Shown here piece after piece: positions 1-11,160 of a stretch of DNA of 64,000 nt. The stretch spans positions 4,802,207 to 4,866,206 of the forward strand of contig NC_092353.1 in NCBI RefSeq assembly GCF_963676685.1, in the 5' to 3' direction. Position numbers and translations under genes: made by a program. Numbering within the stretch: the first letter of the stretch is position 1; every line of letters starts with the position of its first letter. The notes beneath the pieces are model-generated. The model was not told the DNA's origin and did no database searches. It was given only the letters and a program-made list of their open reading frames with translations. Source of the stretch: Mytilus edulis. Taxonomy: Eukaryota > Mollusca > Bivalvia > Mytilida > Mytilidae.

Positions 1-1157
1 CATGTACTTTTTTCAACGAGCAAAGTAGTGGGACCTGATGATTTTTCATTATCTTAATGCATGGGACATACACTTTTTTCAAATGCTTAAGTAGTAAACA
101 TTTTATTTTAATTAGCCCAAAAATACACACAAGAAACATTCAAACAGAAACGGAATATATGATAAACAATTTTAGTTTTGACTGGTGTAAATCAGCCCAT
201 CTAACAAAATTAAATATTGATCTTACAAAATTCAAGCTTATTAGGTAGTTTGATTTATTGCTGTGAAATGAAAGAATTTATTTTACAATAGGTAAAAATA
301 AAAATTATTATATAAATTCAGATAGGCATCTTTATTTTTTTTATTACCTTTTTCAAATCAACTTGGATTTCATCAAACTATGCAGCTATCTTAGATATAT
401 ATAAGCTTACTGAATCCCAGGTCAATTTTGTTTTGTTGTATAGCTGTCAAATTCAAGAATTAAATAATATAGGTAAAAAAGCTAGAATTGCATTTCGACA
501 AAATAGAGATAGATACACTTTAATTATTTTAATAACTTTTTCAATCAACTTGGATTTTCATCAAACTATGCAGCTATCTTAGATATATATTAAGCTTACT
601 GAATCCATGTCATTTAGTTTTTTGTTGTATTGCTGTCAAATTTAACAATTAAATTAATATAGGTAAAAAAAGTAGAATTTGCAGTTCGAACAAATAGAGA
701 TAGTACACTTTAATTTTTTTAATAACTTTTCAAATCAACTTGGATTATCATCAAACTAAGCAGCTATCTAGATATATATTAAGGTTACTGAATCCCAGGT
801 CATTTTTGTTTTTTGTTGTATTGCTGTCAAATTTAACAATTAAATTGTAAAGTGTACTATCTCTATTTTGGTCGAACTGCAAATTCTAGCTTTTTTGACC
901 TAGATTTATCTAATTCTTAAATTTGACAGCAATACAACAAAAAAACAAAATGACCTAAGATTCAGTAAGCTTAATAATCTCTAAGATAGCTGCATATTTT
1001 GATGCAAATCCAAGTTGATTTGAAAAGTTATTAAAAAAGTTAAAGATGCCTAACTTAATTGCAAATCCTAGCTTTTTTTACAAGATTACTTTAATTCTTA
1101 AATTTTACAGCATACAACAAAAAACTAAATGACATGGGATTCAGTAAGCTTAATATA

Positions 1158-2462
1158 TGGGCGTTTTTCAATAAAAGCGTTCCTTTCAGACCTAAAAAAA
1201 ATGGAAAATCAACTAGTCTAAAATTTATTTTCAAGAGTTATTTTGAATACCTCTATTATAGACCTGTTTGTAAACAAAAAGTGCAATCTTAAATACTCTT
1301 TAAATTATATTATTTTCATAATTTGTGTACTACGAAACTGCTTCTAAACACACATATTTTTGCAATTTTAAATGTTTCCTATAGACATTCCAGTTTGTTT
1401 ACTTTATATACTAGAAAAATCTCTTTTTTTTTCTGAATTGGAGAACCATTTTTTATCGATAAAGATTAGACAGTACTTCACATATGAAGGTACAACTCAT
1501 GTTACGTAGTGGACACTTTGATGCGTTTCGTAGTTGACAAAACCGTTTCGTAGTGGACATCAACCCTATTCTATGTTAATAAAAACATAATAAAAATTAC
1601 ATGAAACTAACTTTGTTATTTGCTTTTGCACGAATATAATTGAAAAAAGAGTAAAAAAAGACTGCATGGTAGTGGTAGTGTCCACTACGAAACGTTTTTC
1701 TCCAAACTTGTTTCGTAGGGGACCGTTTCGTAGGGGACGTATTCACATGTTTTATTTTTTTTTCACAACCCCAATATTGCAATAGTAACAAGACTGACTG
1801 TATTCATCAAAGCGTTATTTAAAAAGCTGTACACTGATATTTTTTTCATAATTTTAAAACCAGTTACTGAAGGATTTGACCCGTTTCGTAGTGGACATTT
1901 ACAAAAATACGGTATCACTCTGGTCCATTTGATGTGCTCAATTTTTCTTACAACAGTTTAATTGCCGTTATAAAAGCATCACTTCTTTTGTAAGACCCTA
2001 ATGTTTATATCTCTTGCAAACAAAAATTACATTGATTTTATAAAACTGTTTATAAGCAAGTTTAATGACTTCGTTTCGTAGTGGACATTGTGTTAGGGAC
2101 ACACCTTCTAAAATAAAAAATCCTATGTTAAAAGCTGTTTATTAAAATATGTTGGCTCTAAACATACTTTTGAATTAATAAAGAACTTATATAAGTAAAA
2201 TTAATATTTATTTCTACATTTTTTACGATATTTGAGAGTATGAATGTTGAACAGGCGGTCTAGGGACATGCCATTTTGGTTATTTTGGACCATTCAGGGA
2301 TCAATATGTTATCAATCCCTCTAAAAAATAAACTGTTTCTTTGCTTAAAAATGTTATATCTAATTCAATGTCTGTCTGCACAAAAAATTACTTGCAAAGA
2401 TCAAACACATTTTTTTTAAAGTGGCTGGGACAAGAAAGTACGTTTTTATTGAAAAACGCCCA
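1158..2462. mobile_element. Non-autonomous TIR transposon, TA target duplication, 1,305 bp
   Basis: The termini are inverted copies of TGGGCGTTTTTCAATAAAA, extending imperfectly to about 29 bp. The element is flanked by TA at 1156-1157 and 2463-2464. The empty site can be read from the foldback units it interrupts: deleting the element and one TA restores the 'aagcttaatatatatctaag' type sequence of the other copies. There is no credible ORF. A TA duplication suggests Tc1/mariner-like mobilisation, which is inference. The interior carries the eight-copy GTTTCGTAGTGGACA motif. Confidence 0.85.
1501..2087. repeat. Iterated 15-bp motif GTTTCGTAGTGGACA, eight copies
   Basis: Copies start at 1501, 1525, 1545, 1710, 1725, 1883 and 2073 on plus, and one lies at 1679-1693 on minus. 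Most differ from the consensus at zero to two positions; the pair at 1710/1725 is directly abutting and reads GTAGGGGAC. Spacing is irregular, so this is not a simple tandem repeat. It could be a protein-binding array of the transposon; no function is established. Confidence 0.8.
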
Positions 2463-2825
2463 TATATCTAAGATAGCTGCATAGTTTGATAAAATCCAAG
2501 TTGATTTGAAAAAGTTAAAAAAAAAATTAAAGATGCCTATCTGAATTTATATATAAATAATTTTTATTTTTACCTATTGTAAAATCAAATTCTTTCATTT
2601 CACAGCAAATAAATCAAACTACCTAATAAGCTTGAATTTTGTAAGATCAATATTTAATTTAGTTAGATGGGCTGATTTACACCAGTTAAAACTAAATTTG
2701 AAGGTCAAGACTAGTCGAGAATGTTAAAATGATTGTCAAAAACATTTATATCAACATAAATATTGTTGCTTAATGTTATTTAAGGTACAGATTGTGTTTT
2801 TATTCACTCAATATATTCATGATAT

Positions 2826-2905
2826 TCATGGGACACATACTTTTTTAATGAATAGAGGTCATGGGACATAACTTTATTCCTATCACATCAGCATGGGACA
2901 ATACT
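2826..2905 (+). repeat. CATGGGACA...ACTTTTTT short motif copies
   Basis: The block 'catgggaca' followed by 'tactttttt' or a close variant occurs about three times here. Related copies lie at 1-15 and 61-82 on the other side of the foldback element. The two sets flank the 0.16-2.7 kb structure and may mark the edges of a larger element whose left end is outside the window. Confidence 0.5.
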
Positions 2906-2949
2906 TTTTTCCAAGCAGGTTTTGCGATTTGCACCGGTCCCCCCTGCTT

Positions 2950-3180
2950 GATAAATATTGCACCGTCCCTTAACGCATCAATGTAAATATAATGGAATTT
3001 GATGAGACTGTCATCAAAGTGAGAGGGTTAGCGCTATAAAACCAGGTTTAATCCACCATTTTCTACATTTGAAAATGCCTGTATACCAAGTCAGGAATAT
3101 GACAGTTCTTGTCCATTCGTTTTTGATGCGTTTTGTTATTGTGATTTTGCCATGTGATTATGGACAACTGGAAATCCCCG
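2950..3180 (+). repeat. Interspersed mussel repeat, 'accaagtcaggaatatgacag' family
   Basis: The segment contains 'aaaccaggtttaatccacc', 'atttgaaaatgcctgta' and 'gtcaggaatatgacagtt'. The same family recurs in reverse at 40600-40880. Its end portion is related to the right end of the 412-bp insert at 59607-60018 ('ggttgaacctggtttt'). Non-coding. Whether it is a SINE or MITE cannot be settled from these copies. Confidence 0.6.
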
Positions 3181-3354
3181 TAGACAATATGTTATATGTA
3201 TGAATTAGTATCAAGAGCGATTTTACGATGCAGGTGTCACAACAAAAAATCTTAAAATTGGCATCAATGGTCTTTTGTAAACGTAGCCAGACTTTTACCA
3301 AACAAAGCCGTTTTGTAATTGATTCTTTCTCCAGATACATGATAAGCTAGGTTC

Positions 3355-3880
3355 ACACTGCCGATCAGACCAACTCGATCAATCTCGATCAAGACAAAAT
3401 AAGCGATCGGGAGACGGGTCTGTCTCAATCGACAAAAATGTTCGGGGTGGTCTACCTTGGTCGTCATCGATCTTACTTTCTACCCGAGAGTTTTTTACAT
3501 GTAAAAAACATTCGAATAAGGATTGAGAAGCCAGTCACTCGAGAAGAGATCGAGAATTCGTCGAGTAGCGATCGAATTGATGGGGAAAGGATCGTGTAGA
3601 GATCGAGTTTATTCGGAATACAAATAGTTTCCTGATCAGTACTCGATCATTTCGATCTTTGCTTGACTAATATCCGATCATTTCCCGATCAACGACAACC
3701 TTTACGATATGTGGTCAAGATTAACTCGACCAATAACCGATCGCTTCATGATCACTACGACTAATATATTTTTTTCATCCCAGACCAACTCGACCAAATC
3801 CCGATCTCTACGCGACCACATTCGATCACTCTTCGATCTCTACTCGGCAATACACGAGTATACATGACTTCTACACGATT
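3355..3880. repeat. GATC/CGATC-dense segment
   Basis: About twenty GATC tetramers occur in roughly 525 bp, mostly as CGATC or GATCG, in phrases such as 'aactcgatca', 'cccgatcaac' and 'tcgatctctac'. About two would be expected by chance. The pattern looks like a degenerate short-motif repeat. No ORF with recognisable content overlaps it. Confidence 0.6.
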
Positions 3881-4019
3881 CTCTAAAAATATGTGCTGCT
3901 CTAATAAACTCTCATAACTTTTGCAAAATTATATTGTCACTATTTATTTTGAATTGTACACAAATTCCTCAATGTACAGTACGCGTCTGTATTTTTGTAA
4001 GAAGGTGTAAAATTTTCAA

Positions 4020-4180
4020 AGAGAGAACACAGATACCAAAGGAACAATCAAACTCAAAGGTCAACCCGACACAGCCATAGCGAAAAACGAAAGCCGACGA
4101 AAGACAAACAGAAGTATACATAACACAACATAAAAAACTAAAAACTTAGCAACACGAAACCGAATGAAACCTTGAATGAT
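4020..4180 (-). repeat. Interspersed mussel repeat fragment
   Basis: It contains 'ggaacaatcaaactcaaagg', 'gacaaacagaagtatac' and 'acacaacataaaaaactaaa'. A related copy is at 5655-5800 ('agacaaacagacaaataatag', 'acacaacatagaaaactaaag'). Both are non-coding fragments of one dispersed family. Confidence 0.55.
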
Positions 4181-4984
4181 CTCAGGTGTTTCGGAAGGGA
4201 AGTAAATTCTGCATTTTGGACCCAGAGTATTTTTTAGATATGAAAGTAATTCTGCATTAAAATTCATTATTTGACAGCTGATGACTTGTTTGGCCTTCAA
4301 AGATAGTTTTTAAGAACACCACTATTATATTTTATTGTTTGGCTGTCCGTATTTTCCGTATATCCAGAAATTTTTGTAGTATAAAAATAAGAAAATGCGG
4401 TTATATTGCCAATGAGACAATTCTCCTCAGGACACCAAATGACACAGAAATTAACAACTATAAGTCCCCGTACGGTCTAATGTTTACCCGTTATTTTCAT
4501 ACGCTTTTTGATACAATTTTATAAAAAAGAAATGAGACAAAAGACAAATGATTTTTTTTTTGAATTCGTGATAGATATATGAAAAATGTTTCAGAAAAGG
4601 TATCCTCAAGGGGATTTAAATTCTATTTTTGGACAAATTTTGGGAAAATATGTGACATCTTTACCCCCTTTTTACAATATTATTATTAAAAATGGCAGGT
4701 TGTTGCCATGGATACATCAAAAAGAAATAACTTTAACCATTCAACTACTGGGTATCAGATCTATGGAAACTTCTGATCACATACATATGCACATATATGA
4801 CACAGTAAGCTTACTTTGTAAGAAAGCAAGAAAAGGGGATGGTAATGATTATATTTATATATATTGCTATCTAACATCAGTACTAATCCAGTGACAAATC
4901 TCATTTTGAAGAAAAAAGCAATAAAAATCCAACAACAAATCAGCGTCCTACTTTACTTTCTAGAAGTTTTTATAACCATTGGGG

Positions 4985-5110
4985 TCCTCTTAGTTCAGCT
5001 CCTGCAAGTCTCTCATACTTTTGATTTTGCCATTTCATTAGGGACTTTCCGTTTTTAATTTTCCTCGGAGTTCAGTATTTTTGTGATTACTTTTTATACT
5101 GCTCACACAG
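4985..5110 (+). repeat. Fragment of the repeat also seen at 40.6 kb
   Basis: The phrases 'gattttgcca', 'gggactttccg', 'ttttcctcggagttcagtat' and 'ttttgtgatta' match, in reverse, the block starting near 40600 ('acaaaaatactgaactcag'). Non-coding. A degraded fragment. Confidence 0.5.
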
Positions 5111-5654
5111 TGGTCGCCTTTTCAGGCACTGCATCATAAAAGATTTTTCGGCACCATTTGCTGTCTACTCTTTTGTTTGTTTTCTACGCTCTCTTCAAGC
5201 ACCGTCACAGCTATTAACTTGTCTATCTGAGCTCTAAGCACCTTGCCAAACAATCCAACTGCTTTATTTCCATGTAGATATTTGAATGCATAATTTTACT
5301 CAGACCTTCTGTGAACTACTGAATCTAAACAAATAAACGGGGAACGTGGCCATTGGACGCAGATAATGCCACAGCTTGCATGTAATGTTATAAGGAGTCC
5401 TCAAGTGTTGATCCGACAATGACTTTTGGTGATTTTCTCACCTTTTTCGAATGGTGCAAAGATCTCACAACAATGATTAATGATATAAGTTTACTAAAAT
5501 CTACCAATCAATGTAAAAGGAATATTGTTCACTTCAAAGTTGCTTAAAACTAACAGATGGATAAATGAATGGAAACAGCAAAAGAAAAGACGAGAGAGAC
5601 AGAGAGAGAGAGCTTTAATTTTTTTCATTTGATAAGGAACTTTACGTTGTGAAT

Positions 5655-5800
5655 TTTCATGCAAAAGAGGGACGAAGGATACCAGAGGGACAGCCAGACT
5701 CATAGATTGCAAATGAATTTACAATGCTAAAAAAGAAAAAGACAAACAGACAAATAATAGTACACAAGACACAACATAGAAAACTAAAGACTAAAATAAG
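5655..5800 (-). repeat. Second copy of the 4.0-kb interspersed repeat
   Basis: Same family as 4020-4180, with 'gacaaacagacaaataatag' and 'acacaagacacaacatag'. A short purine microsatellite (GA-rich, about 5588-5612) lies just upstream. From 5800 to about 6410 I see only AT-rich non-coding sequence. Confidence 0.5.
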
Positions 5801-6544
5801 GTCGGTATTTTTGATGTTTTACATTTTTTATATTTTGTATCTATATCTAAGTTTTAAGTTCTGTTGACTTTTATTCGCTCAGCTTTTGACCATCGCCTTT
5901 TCTTTTCTTTGGTTGAAAAAAATCCGAGGCAGTCTCAAACCATAGTCAAAGACAAATAGATGACAGCGTGACCAAGGCAAAAAATAGGACAGACAAACAA
6001 TGTTCGAACAATACCTAATTCCGATGGTGATTGCAGTTACTCGTGAAGGGTTTTCAATATTCCACAATATTAATTTTCAGTTATATTTGATAAAACAACT
6101 AATAAAGTTTATAGTAATGGGTTGATATTAAAAGCAATTTGCCAGATTAGTTATTGAAAAGCGCATGGTAAAAATAGAATTCCTTCGAAAATTGAACAAA
6201 AAAAAACCCATCTTGACAGGTCTTTCGACATCGTAAAAGTAATGTTTACTAAATACGCCTTGTTTTTCTTCTGAAAGTATTTCATTACCCTTTTTTAAAT
6301 ATGGTTAATCATTTTTTTGCCGATATTGACAATATTATCAAGCCATAAAAAGCAAAATGATCCTTATATGCAGATGGTGTTTTTTGGTGGGTAACTACAA
6401 AGGCTTCATTAGAAGGCTGCATCCTGATTTATATCATACCTCAGGAATACATTACCTTAGCAAAACGTTTAGGAATTTTTTGTCCTCAATGCTCTTCAAC
6501 TCAGTCGTACTTTAATTTGGCCTTTTAAACATTTTTGGATTCGA

Positions 6545-6588
6545 GCGTCACTGATGAGTCTTTTATAGACGAAACGCGCGTCTGACGT
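6545..6588 (+). ncRNA. Hammerhead ribozyme, type I topology, minimal stem III
   Basis: The elements are in order: stem I strand GCGTCA, catalytic core CTGATGA, stem II GTC-loop-GAC, GAA, a palindromic ACGCGCGT that can form a three-base-pair stem III, cleavage base C at 6582, and the second stem I strand TGACGT. All six stem I positions pair. This matches the known minimal hammerheads of metazoan retroelement-like repeats. The downstream flank is interrupted by the 6592-7361 element three bases after the motif. Confidence 0.88.
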
Positions 6589-6591
6589 ATA

Positions 6592-7361
6592 TGTTCCAGA
6601 TCGTATGAGTATTTGGACCGTATGCGTACGGTCTGGACCGTATGCGTACTTTTTCAAAATATGCATACGGTCGGACCGTACGCGTACGGTCTGACTAATA
6701 TTCGAAGTTGGTCAGGTTTATTACATACAAATGTATATATAACAAGTATCAAAATAACTTCTATCTCAAATTAACGTCTCAAATTAATATAAAAATTTCA
6801 ATTATAGTAATTGAAATAAAAACTTAATATTTTAAATTTTAAAAAAATCACGCTTATTTAATCTGTTAATCTCCTGTATTAAGCATGTCAGTAATTCATT
6901 AATTTCAGCCAAGTATGCTCATTGAAATTATCGGAAGTAAACATAATGTGGGAGGACAATTGTTGAAGAATATTTAGGAACTTTACAAAATAATGCATAT
7001 GCAAAGGAACATGCATGAAAAAAACATGCATGAAAATGTAAAAAAAATATGACGTTCCTTGTGGAAGCAAGTGTCACCTTGGGCCAGAGTAACAAAAAAG
7101 GATTCACGGATATAAAATCAAACAAATATTCAATTTCAATTGTTCGCTTATTCACTTTATCCATCTTATTGTAATAATAACAATTTGTACAACTAATAAT
7201 AAGGATTTTGATAAATATTTGTTTGAATTTAACCCATATAATCCCAAAACATGTATTGTCAGTTGGACCGTACGCGTATACTCATACGGTCCGACCGTAC
7301 GCGCATGGTCGGACCGTACGAGTATACGTATACGGTCCAAATACTCATACGGTCTGGAACA
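6592..7361 (+). mobile_element. 770-bp TIR element with CCGTACGCGTACGG-type ends (copy 1)
   Basis: The ends are inverted (tgttccaga ... tctggaaca). Roughly the outer 100 bp on each side consist of repeats built from 'ggaccgtacgcgtacggtc' and 'catacggtcc'. The interior is AT-rich and non-coding. It interrupts the hammerhead repeat: the left flank ends '...ctgacgtata' and the right flank resumes 'tatataaaactttaatcctgg'. A TA or TATA duplication is likely but is blurred by the surrounding TA repeat. A second copy lies inverted at 13967-14749. Confidence 0.82.
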
Positions 7362-7509
7362 TATATATAAAACTTTAATCCTGGTATCTATGATGAGTTT
7401 ATTTGGTAAGGCAATTCTTTATGTAGTAAATGGTGTGTAATTTATATTGGGATACAGAAGTCAACAAAGTATTTAAATCTCAAAATATAATATACAAAGA
7501 TATAAAAAT

Positions 7510-7590
7510 TATGGTATGAGTGACAATGAGACAACTCTCTTATCCATGTCACAATTTGTAACTTTTACATTTCACTTTTTAAGAGAGTTG
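7510..7590 (+). repeat. Fragment of the 'caatgagacaactctc' mussel repeat
   Basis: The phrase 'atggtatgagtgacaatgagac' continues into 'aactctcttatccatgtcac'. It is the same family as the insertion at 47430-47640. Short and non-coding. Confidence 0.5.
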
Positions 7591-8022
7591 TATTGCAAAA
7601 CTCTTACCGTTTGATTTGGATTAAATCCTCTGATTGCAGAATGTTTTTGAAATGTGAACCATATATTTGCATAAAAGTAATCTGCGTATTTCAAAATATG
7701 TACGACAGCTGCGACACGCTATTGCTGACCTTTACAAAGGAGGAAGATATTTGTTTTCGTTTTAAATATCATAATATTAATTTGGTACTTACCTTGTGTA
7801 CTGTTGTGAATAAAAGGAAATAGGACATACATCATGAGTTATACAGACATCAACAATTTATAAATTAACTGTTTACAAAACTTTTGAATTTTTGAAATAC
7901 TAAGGCTTTTCTACCTCAGGAATAGATTACCTTAGCTGTATTTGGCATAACTATTAGGAATTTTGGTCCTCAATGCTCTTCAACTTCGTACTTTATTCAA
8001 CCTTTTATTTTTTGGAATTCGA

Positions 8023-8066
8023 CCGTCACTGATGAGTCTTTTGTAGTCGAAACGCGCGTTTGGCGT
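8023..8066 (+). ncRNA. Hammerhead ribozyme copy 2, stem II damaged
   Basis: CTGATGA (8029-8035), GAA and ACGCGCGT are present, with a stem I of CCGTCA against TGGCGT. Stem II reads GTC against GTC, so its central pair is lost, and the cleavage base is T instead of C. Probably slow or inactive. Confidence 0.75.
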
Positions 8067-8390
8067 AAATACAAAATTTAATCCTGCAGGTATCTATGAT
8101 GAGTTTATGTACAACCACTGGGTAGATGCCACTGCTGGTGGAGTTGAAATTCCCCTAAGATATCACCGGGGCCAAGTATGTCTTCTGTGCTGACATGAAT
8201 TATCATTGATATCGTCATATTTATTTAACTGTTTACAAAACTTTTGATTTTTTTAAATACTAAGGCTTTTCTACCTCAGGAATAGATTACCGTAGCTGTA
8301 TTTTGCAAAACATTTAGGAATTTGGTCCTCATTCTCTTCAATTTCGTACATTTTTAAGACTTTTTGTTGTTTTTTTTTTTTTGGATTCGA

Positions 8391-8434
8391 GCGTCACTGA
8401 TGAGTTTTTTGTAAACGAAACGCGCGTCTGACAA
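8391..8434 (+). ncRNA. Hammerhead ribozyme copy 3, compensated stem II
   Basis: The core CTGATGA (8397-8403), GAA, ACGCGCGT and cleavage base C are present. Stem II is GTT against AAC, where copy 1 has GTC against GAC, so both strands changed and pairing is kept. Stem I retains four pairs (GTCA with TGAC) but loses the outer two. Confidence 0.8.
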
Positions 8435-8854
8435 AAAATACAAAATTAAATCATGGCATCTATGATTATTTTATATAAAGACATCAACAAAAAACAATAT
8501 GTTAATCTCAAAATCGTCGTGCCTAACAAAGCTATGAACAAATTAAAGAGAAAAGAAAACATCTACTATCAACACCAAAGTATCTTAACAGATTAAAGGA
8601 CATTGTAAGTCAATATTTATATTGAGGAATGAATTGTTAACACTTTTTCCATTTATTTTTTTTACCGTGAATGATTCTGTGTTCTATGAACCCGTAAAAG
8701 GAAATATCAAAACTATTTGGCACTGTATTTAAATCTTTCAATTACTAGTAGTTGGGTTCCAACTCCAGATAAAGTACAACTGCCACATACCAGTGATTTG
8801 TAAAACAGTGTAGATATGTAAACAGTTATCAAGGGTACCAGGATTATAATTTAG

Positions 8855-8888
8855 TACGCCAGTCTTCACAAGACTCATCAGTGACGCT
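8855..8888 (-). ncRNA. Deleted hammerhead remnant
   Basis: On the minus strand, GCGTCA, CTGATGA and a paired stem II (GTC/GAC) are followed directly by TGGCGT. The GAA plus ACGCGCGTC block present in the other copies is missing, a 12-nt deletion. The remnant cannot form the catalytic core. Confidence 0.7.
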
Positions 8889-8914
8889 CATATCAAAATA
8901 TTTATAAAACAAGT

Positions 8915-9458
8915 CTTTTACATTATTGATACTAAATGTAGAAAATTGTATACAGCCTTCTGAAAATGTCGATTCTAAAGATCAAGATAAATGTGATTAT
9001 TTATTGGATTGCGAAATTACAAGTGAGGAAATATTTAATGTAATAAAAAAGGCTAAAAATGGGAAGGCGCCCGGTCTTGATGAGCTACCAGTAGAAGTGT
9101 TGAAAAACCAAACTGCTTTATCATTTTTAGTTCGTTTGTTTAATGTGTGTTACAATACGGGAAAGGTCCCTGTTCTATGGGCCAAAGGTGTAATTGTACC
9201 TGTACCGAAATGTTCGTCGTCTGACCCCATAGATCCTCTTTCATATCGTGGAATAACTTTAGCTCCAGCTACTTACAAGTTGTACTGTGGTGTTCTTGAC
9301 TGTCGGTTGCGGGAAAAGTTTGATGCATCGGATAATATCCATGATGAGCAGAATGGTTTCCGAAAAGATCGTAACACCATTGATCACCTTTTGTCTATAA
9401 CTAGTATAATAGAGTCTAGAAAACTACGTAAACAGTCTACATATGCTGCTTTTATTTA
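8915..9458 (+). pseudogene. LINE reverse transcriptase fragment (fingers and start of palm)
   Basis: The reading frame (annotated part starts at 8926) carries non-LTR retrotransposon RT blocks in order: NGKAPGLDELP, a YRGITLAP block, and EQNGFRKDRNTIDHL. It breaks off at YAAFI, just where motif A with the first catalytic Asp would follow. No endonuclease, motif B or YADD box is present, so it is a double-truncated remnant. It joins an unrelated LINE of opposite orientation at about 9458. The clade cannot be fixed from this piece. Confidence 0.8.
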
Positions 9459-11160
9459 TTTTAGAACGTTTAGTTGTCGTGCTACTTTTTTGCAAAAATT
9501 TGAGATGTGAGTGTTGAAATCCAGTTTTAAGTCTATTGTTACACCGAGAAGTTTCACTTCGTCGTCACATTTTATGTTGAATCCATTTAGATTGAAAATA
9601 ATATTTTGAGTGTGTGTTTTTTTACCTATGGAAATTGCCTGGAATTTTTCAGGGTTTGCCTGCATTTTGTTGAAAGAGAACCATGAGATAAGGGAATTAC
9701 TATCTTCCTCTAAGGGTTTAATTACTGATTCCAAAGTAGTACCTGTTTTTGAGAGGGTGTTATCATCAGCATAGTTGTATAAATCACAGTGTTTGACAAA
9801 AAGAAAAATATCATTTATGAAAACATTAAATAATGCAGGGCCTAGTATAGATCCCTGAGGAACACCTTTATACATGTATATATCTTGCATTTGACTGATA
9901 CTCTGGCCTATTTTTGCACACTGTTTTCTTGCAGTCAGATAGCTTTTGAGTAATTCCAGAGCAGATGGACTAAGGCCAATTTCAAAAGAAGCAAATCATG
10001 TGGGAGACAGCCAAAGGCTTTACTTAGGTCCATTAATATAGCCGCTAAATATTTATTGTTATCCAGTGCCTTTTTCCAATCTTCCAAAATTTTGAGTAAT
10101 GTTGACTGGCAGTCATAACCAGCTCGAAAAGCCGCAAGAAAATGGTCGAAAGTATCATCAAAGTATTTAGTTGATTTTCTATGGCTGTTTCAAAAATTTT
10201 AGATATAGCAGGTAAAACACTAACTGGTCTATAATTACCCTTTTCAAGAACACTGTTGTTTTTTTTTGTGAACAGGTGCCACTTGGGCAATTTTTAATGA
10301 GTCTGGAAAAATGGAAGTGGATAACGAAAAATTTACAAGCTGTGTGATAGGTTTAATCAATACAGGTTTAACAGCGTGTAAAATTTTTGGTAATATACCA
10401 TCTATACCAGTAGCCTTTTTAACATTTATTTAACCAATTCTTTTAGAAACAAATTCCTCATTTATAGGCTGAAAAATAAGTTTATTTGATGTTGACCTGT
10501 TTGAGTATTTATTACTTATAGCTTCTATACTTGGGTGTTTGTTATTCACCTGTATGTTGTTATCACCAATGTTTTTTGCAACATTAACAAAAAAGTCATT
10601 AAAAATTTCAGATATTTCTTGTTGGTTCGTGATGATTTTATTGTTTTCCTGCAGTATGGTTTCTTTTTGGCTGGTGCATCCTTTGTTTGTAAGGAATGGC
10701 TTTACTGTTGGCCAGAAATCTTTCGACTTAGGACCACCTGTGCAACGTTCTATGAAGTATCTATTTATGGATTGTTTTTTAAGTTTAGTGACAAAATTTC
10801 TTTGTGTTTTGTATGCATCCCATGTCTTGCTGTTATTCATTTTTTAAATTTGTTGTACAGCATTTTCTTTTTATAAATTGCAGATTTTAACTGTTTGTTC
10901 ATGTATGGTATCTGTTTAGATAGTATTTTTCTTTCTTTAAAGGGTGCATGTTTATTTGCTGTTTCAATAAACTTCTCATTGAAGTTTTCATACTCAGTAT
11001 TTATGTTTTTATGTGGGTCAACATCCCAATTCAACTCATTCAAATCAGATAAATCAAAGAGCTGAAAGCTCTGAGGAAAAATGACGCCACTGTCTCTAAT
11101 ATTGGGATATTTTTTATGCAAGTCTTGATTTTCACATACCGTAATTAGTTTAACAATGCA
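9458..11160 (-). pseudogene. Degraded Jockey/CR1-group LINE ORF2 (linker, RT)
   Basis: Reading right to left, a post-endonuclease linker (PYMNKQLKSAI, DFWPTVKPF, EIFNDFFVNVA) is followed by RT blocks. These are a NYRPVSVLPAISKIFE block at about 10190-10245, a degraded motif A near 10040, motif B GVPQGSILGPALF at about 9850, YADDN (motif C) at about 9770, and LLGVTID. The frame is broken by several frameshifts and stops between about 9890 and 10430, so it cannot encode a working enzyme. The 3' part, including the thumb end and tail, is missing at 9458, and the endonuclease is missing upstream of 11160. The family is recognised from RT motifs; the clade assignment is provisional. Confidence 0.82.

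Larger units (their letters stand above)
163..2700. repeat. Foldback-type inverted repeat with ~180-bp units
   Basis: The left arm (about 163-843) holds three imperfect tandem units of about 180 bp, each with 'caacttggatt', 'gcagctatctta', 'aagcttactgaatcc' and 'ttgttgtat'. From about 845 the same sequence runs in reverse complement. It resumes after the inserted element (1158-2462) and ends near 2700 with the mirror image of the left outer edge ('ttttgactggtgtaaatcagccc' region). No coding capacity is visible. Long inverted arms of tandem units match the general plan of foldback elements; no transposase is present, so the superfamily is unknown. Confidence 0.75.
7862..8475 (+). repeat. Two tandem ~350-bp hammerhead-bearing units
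   Basis: Shared landmarks recur about 350 bp apart: 'aactgtttacaaaacttttga', 'ctaaggcttttctacctcagg', 'atagattacc', the hammerhead, and 'tctatgat'. A third unit lies at about 6415-6590, continuing after the inserted element at 7362. Head-to-tail units with one self-cleaving motif each fit retrozyme-like small retroelements that move through circular RNA. That mechanism is known for the class and inferred here. Confidence 0.75.

Noticed and set aside
10535-10876. Two plus-strand ORFs of 102-113 aa
   Set aside because: Antisense shadows of the minus-strand LINE linker region.
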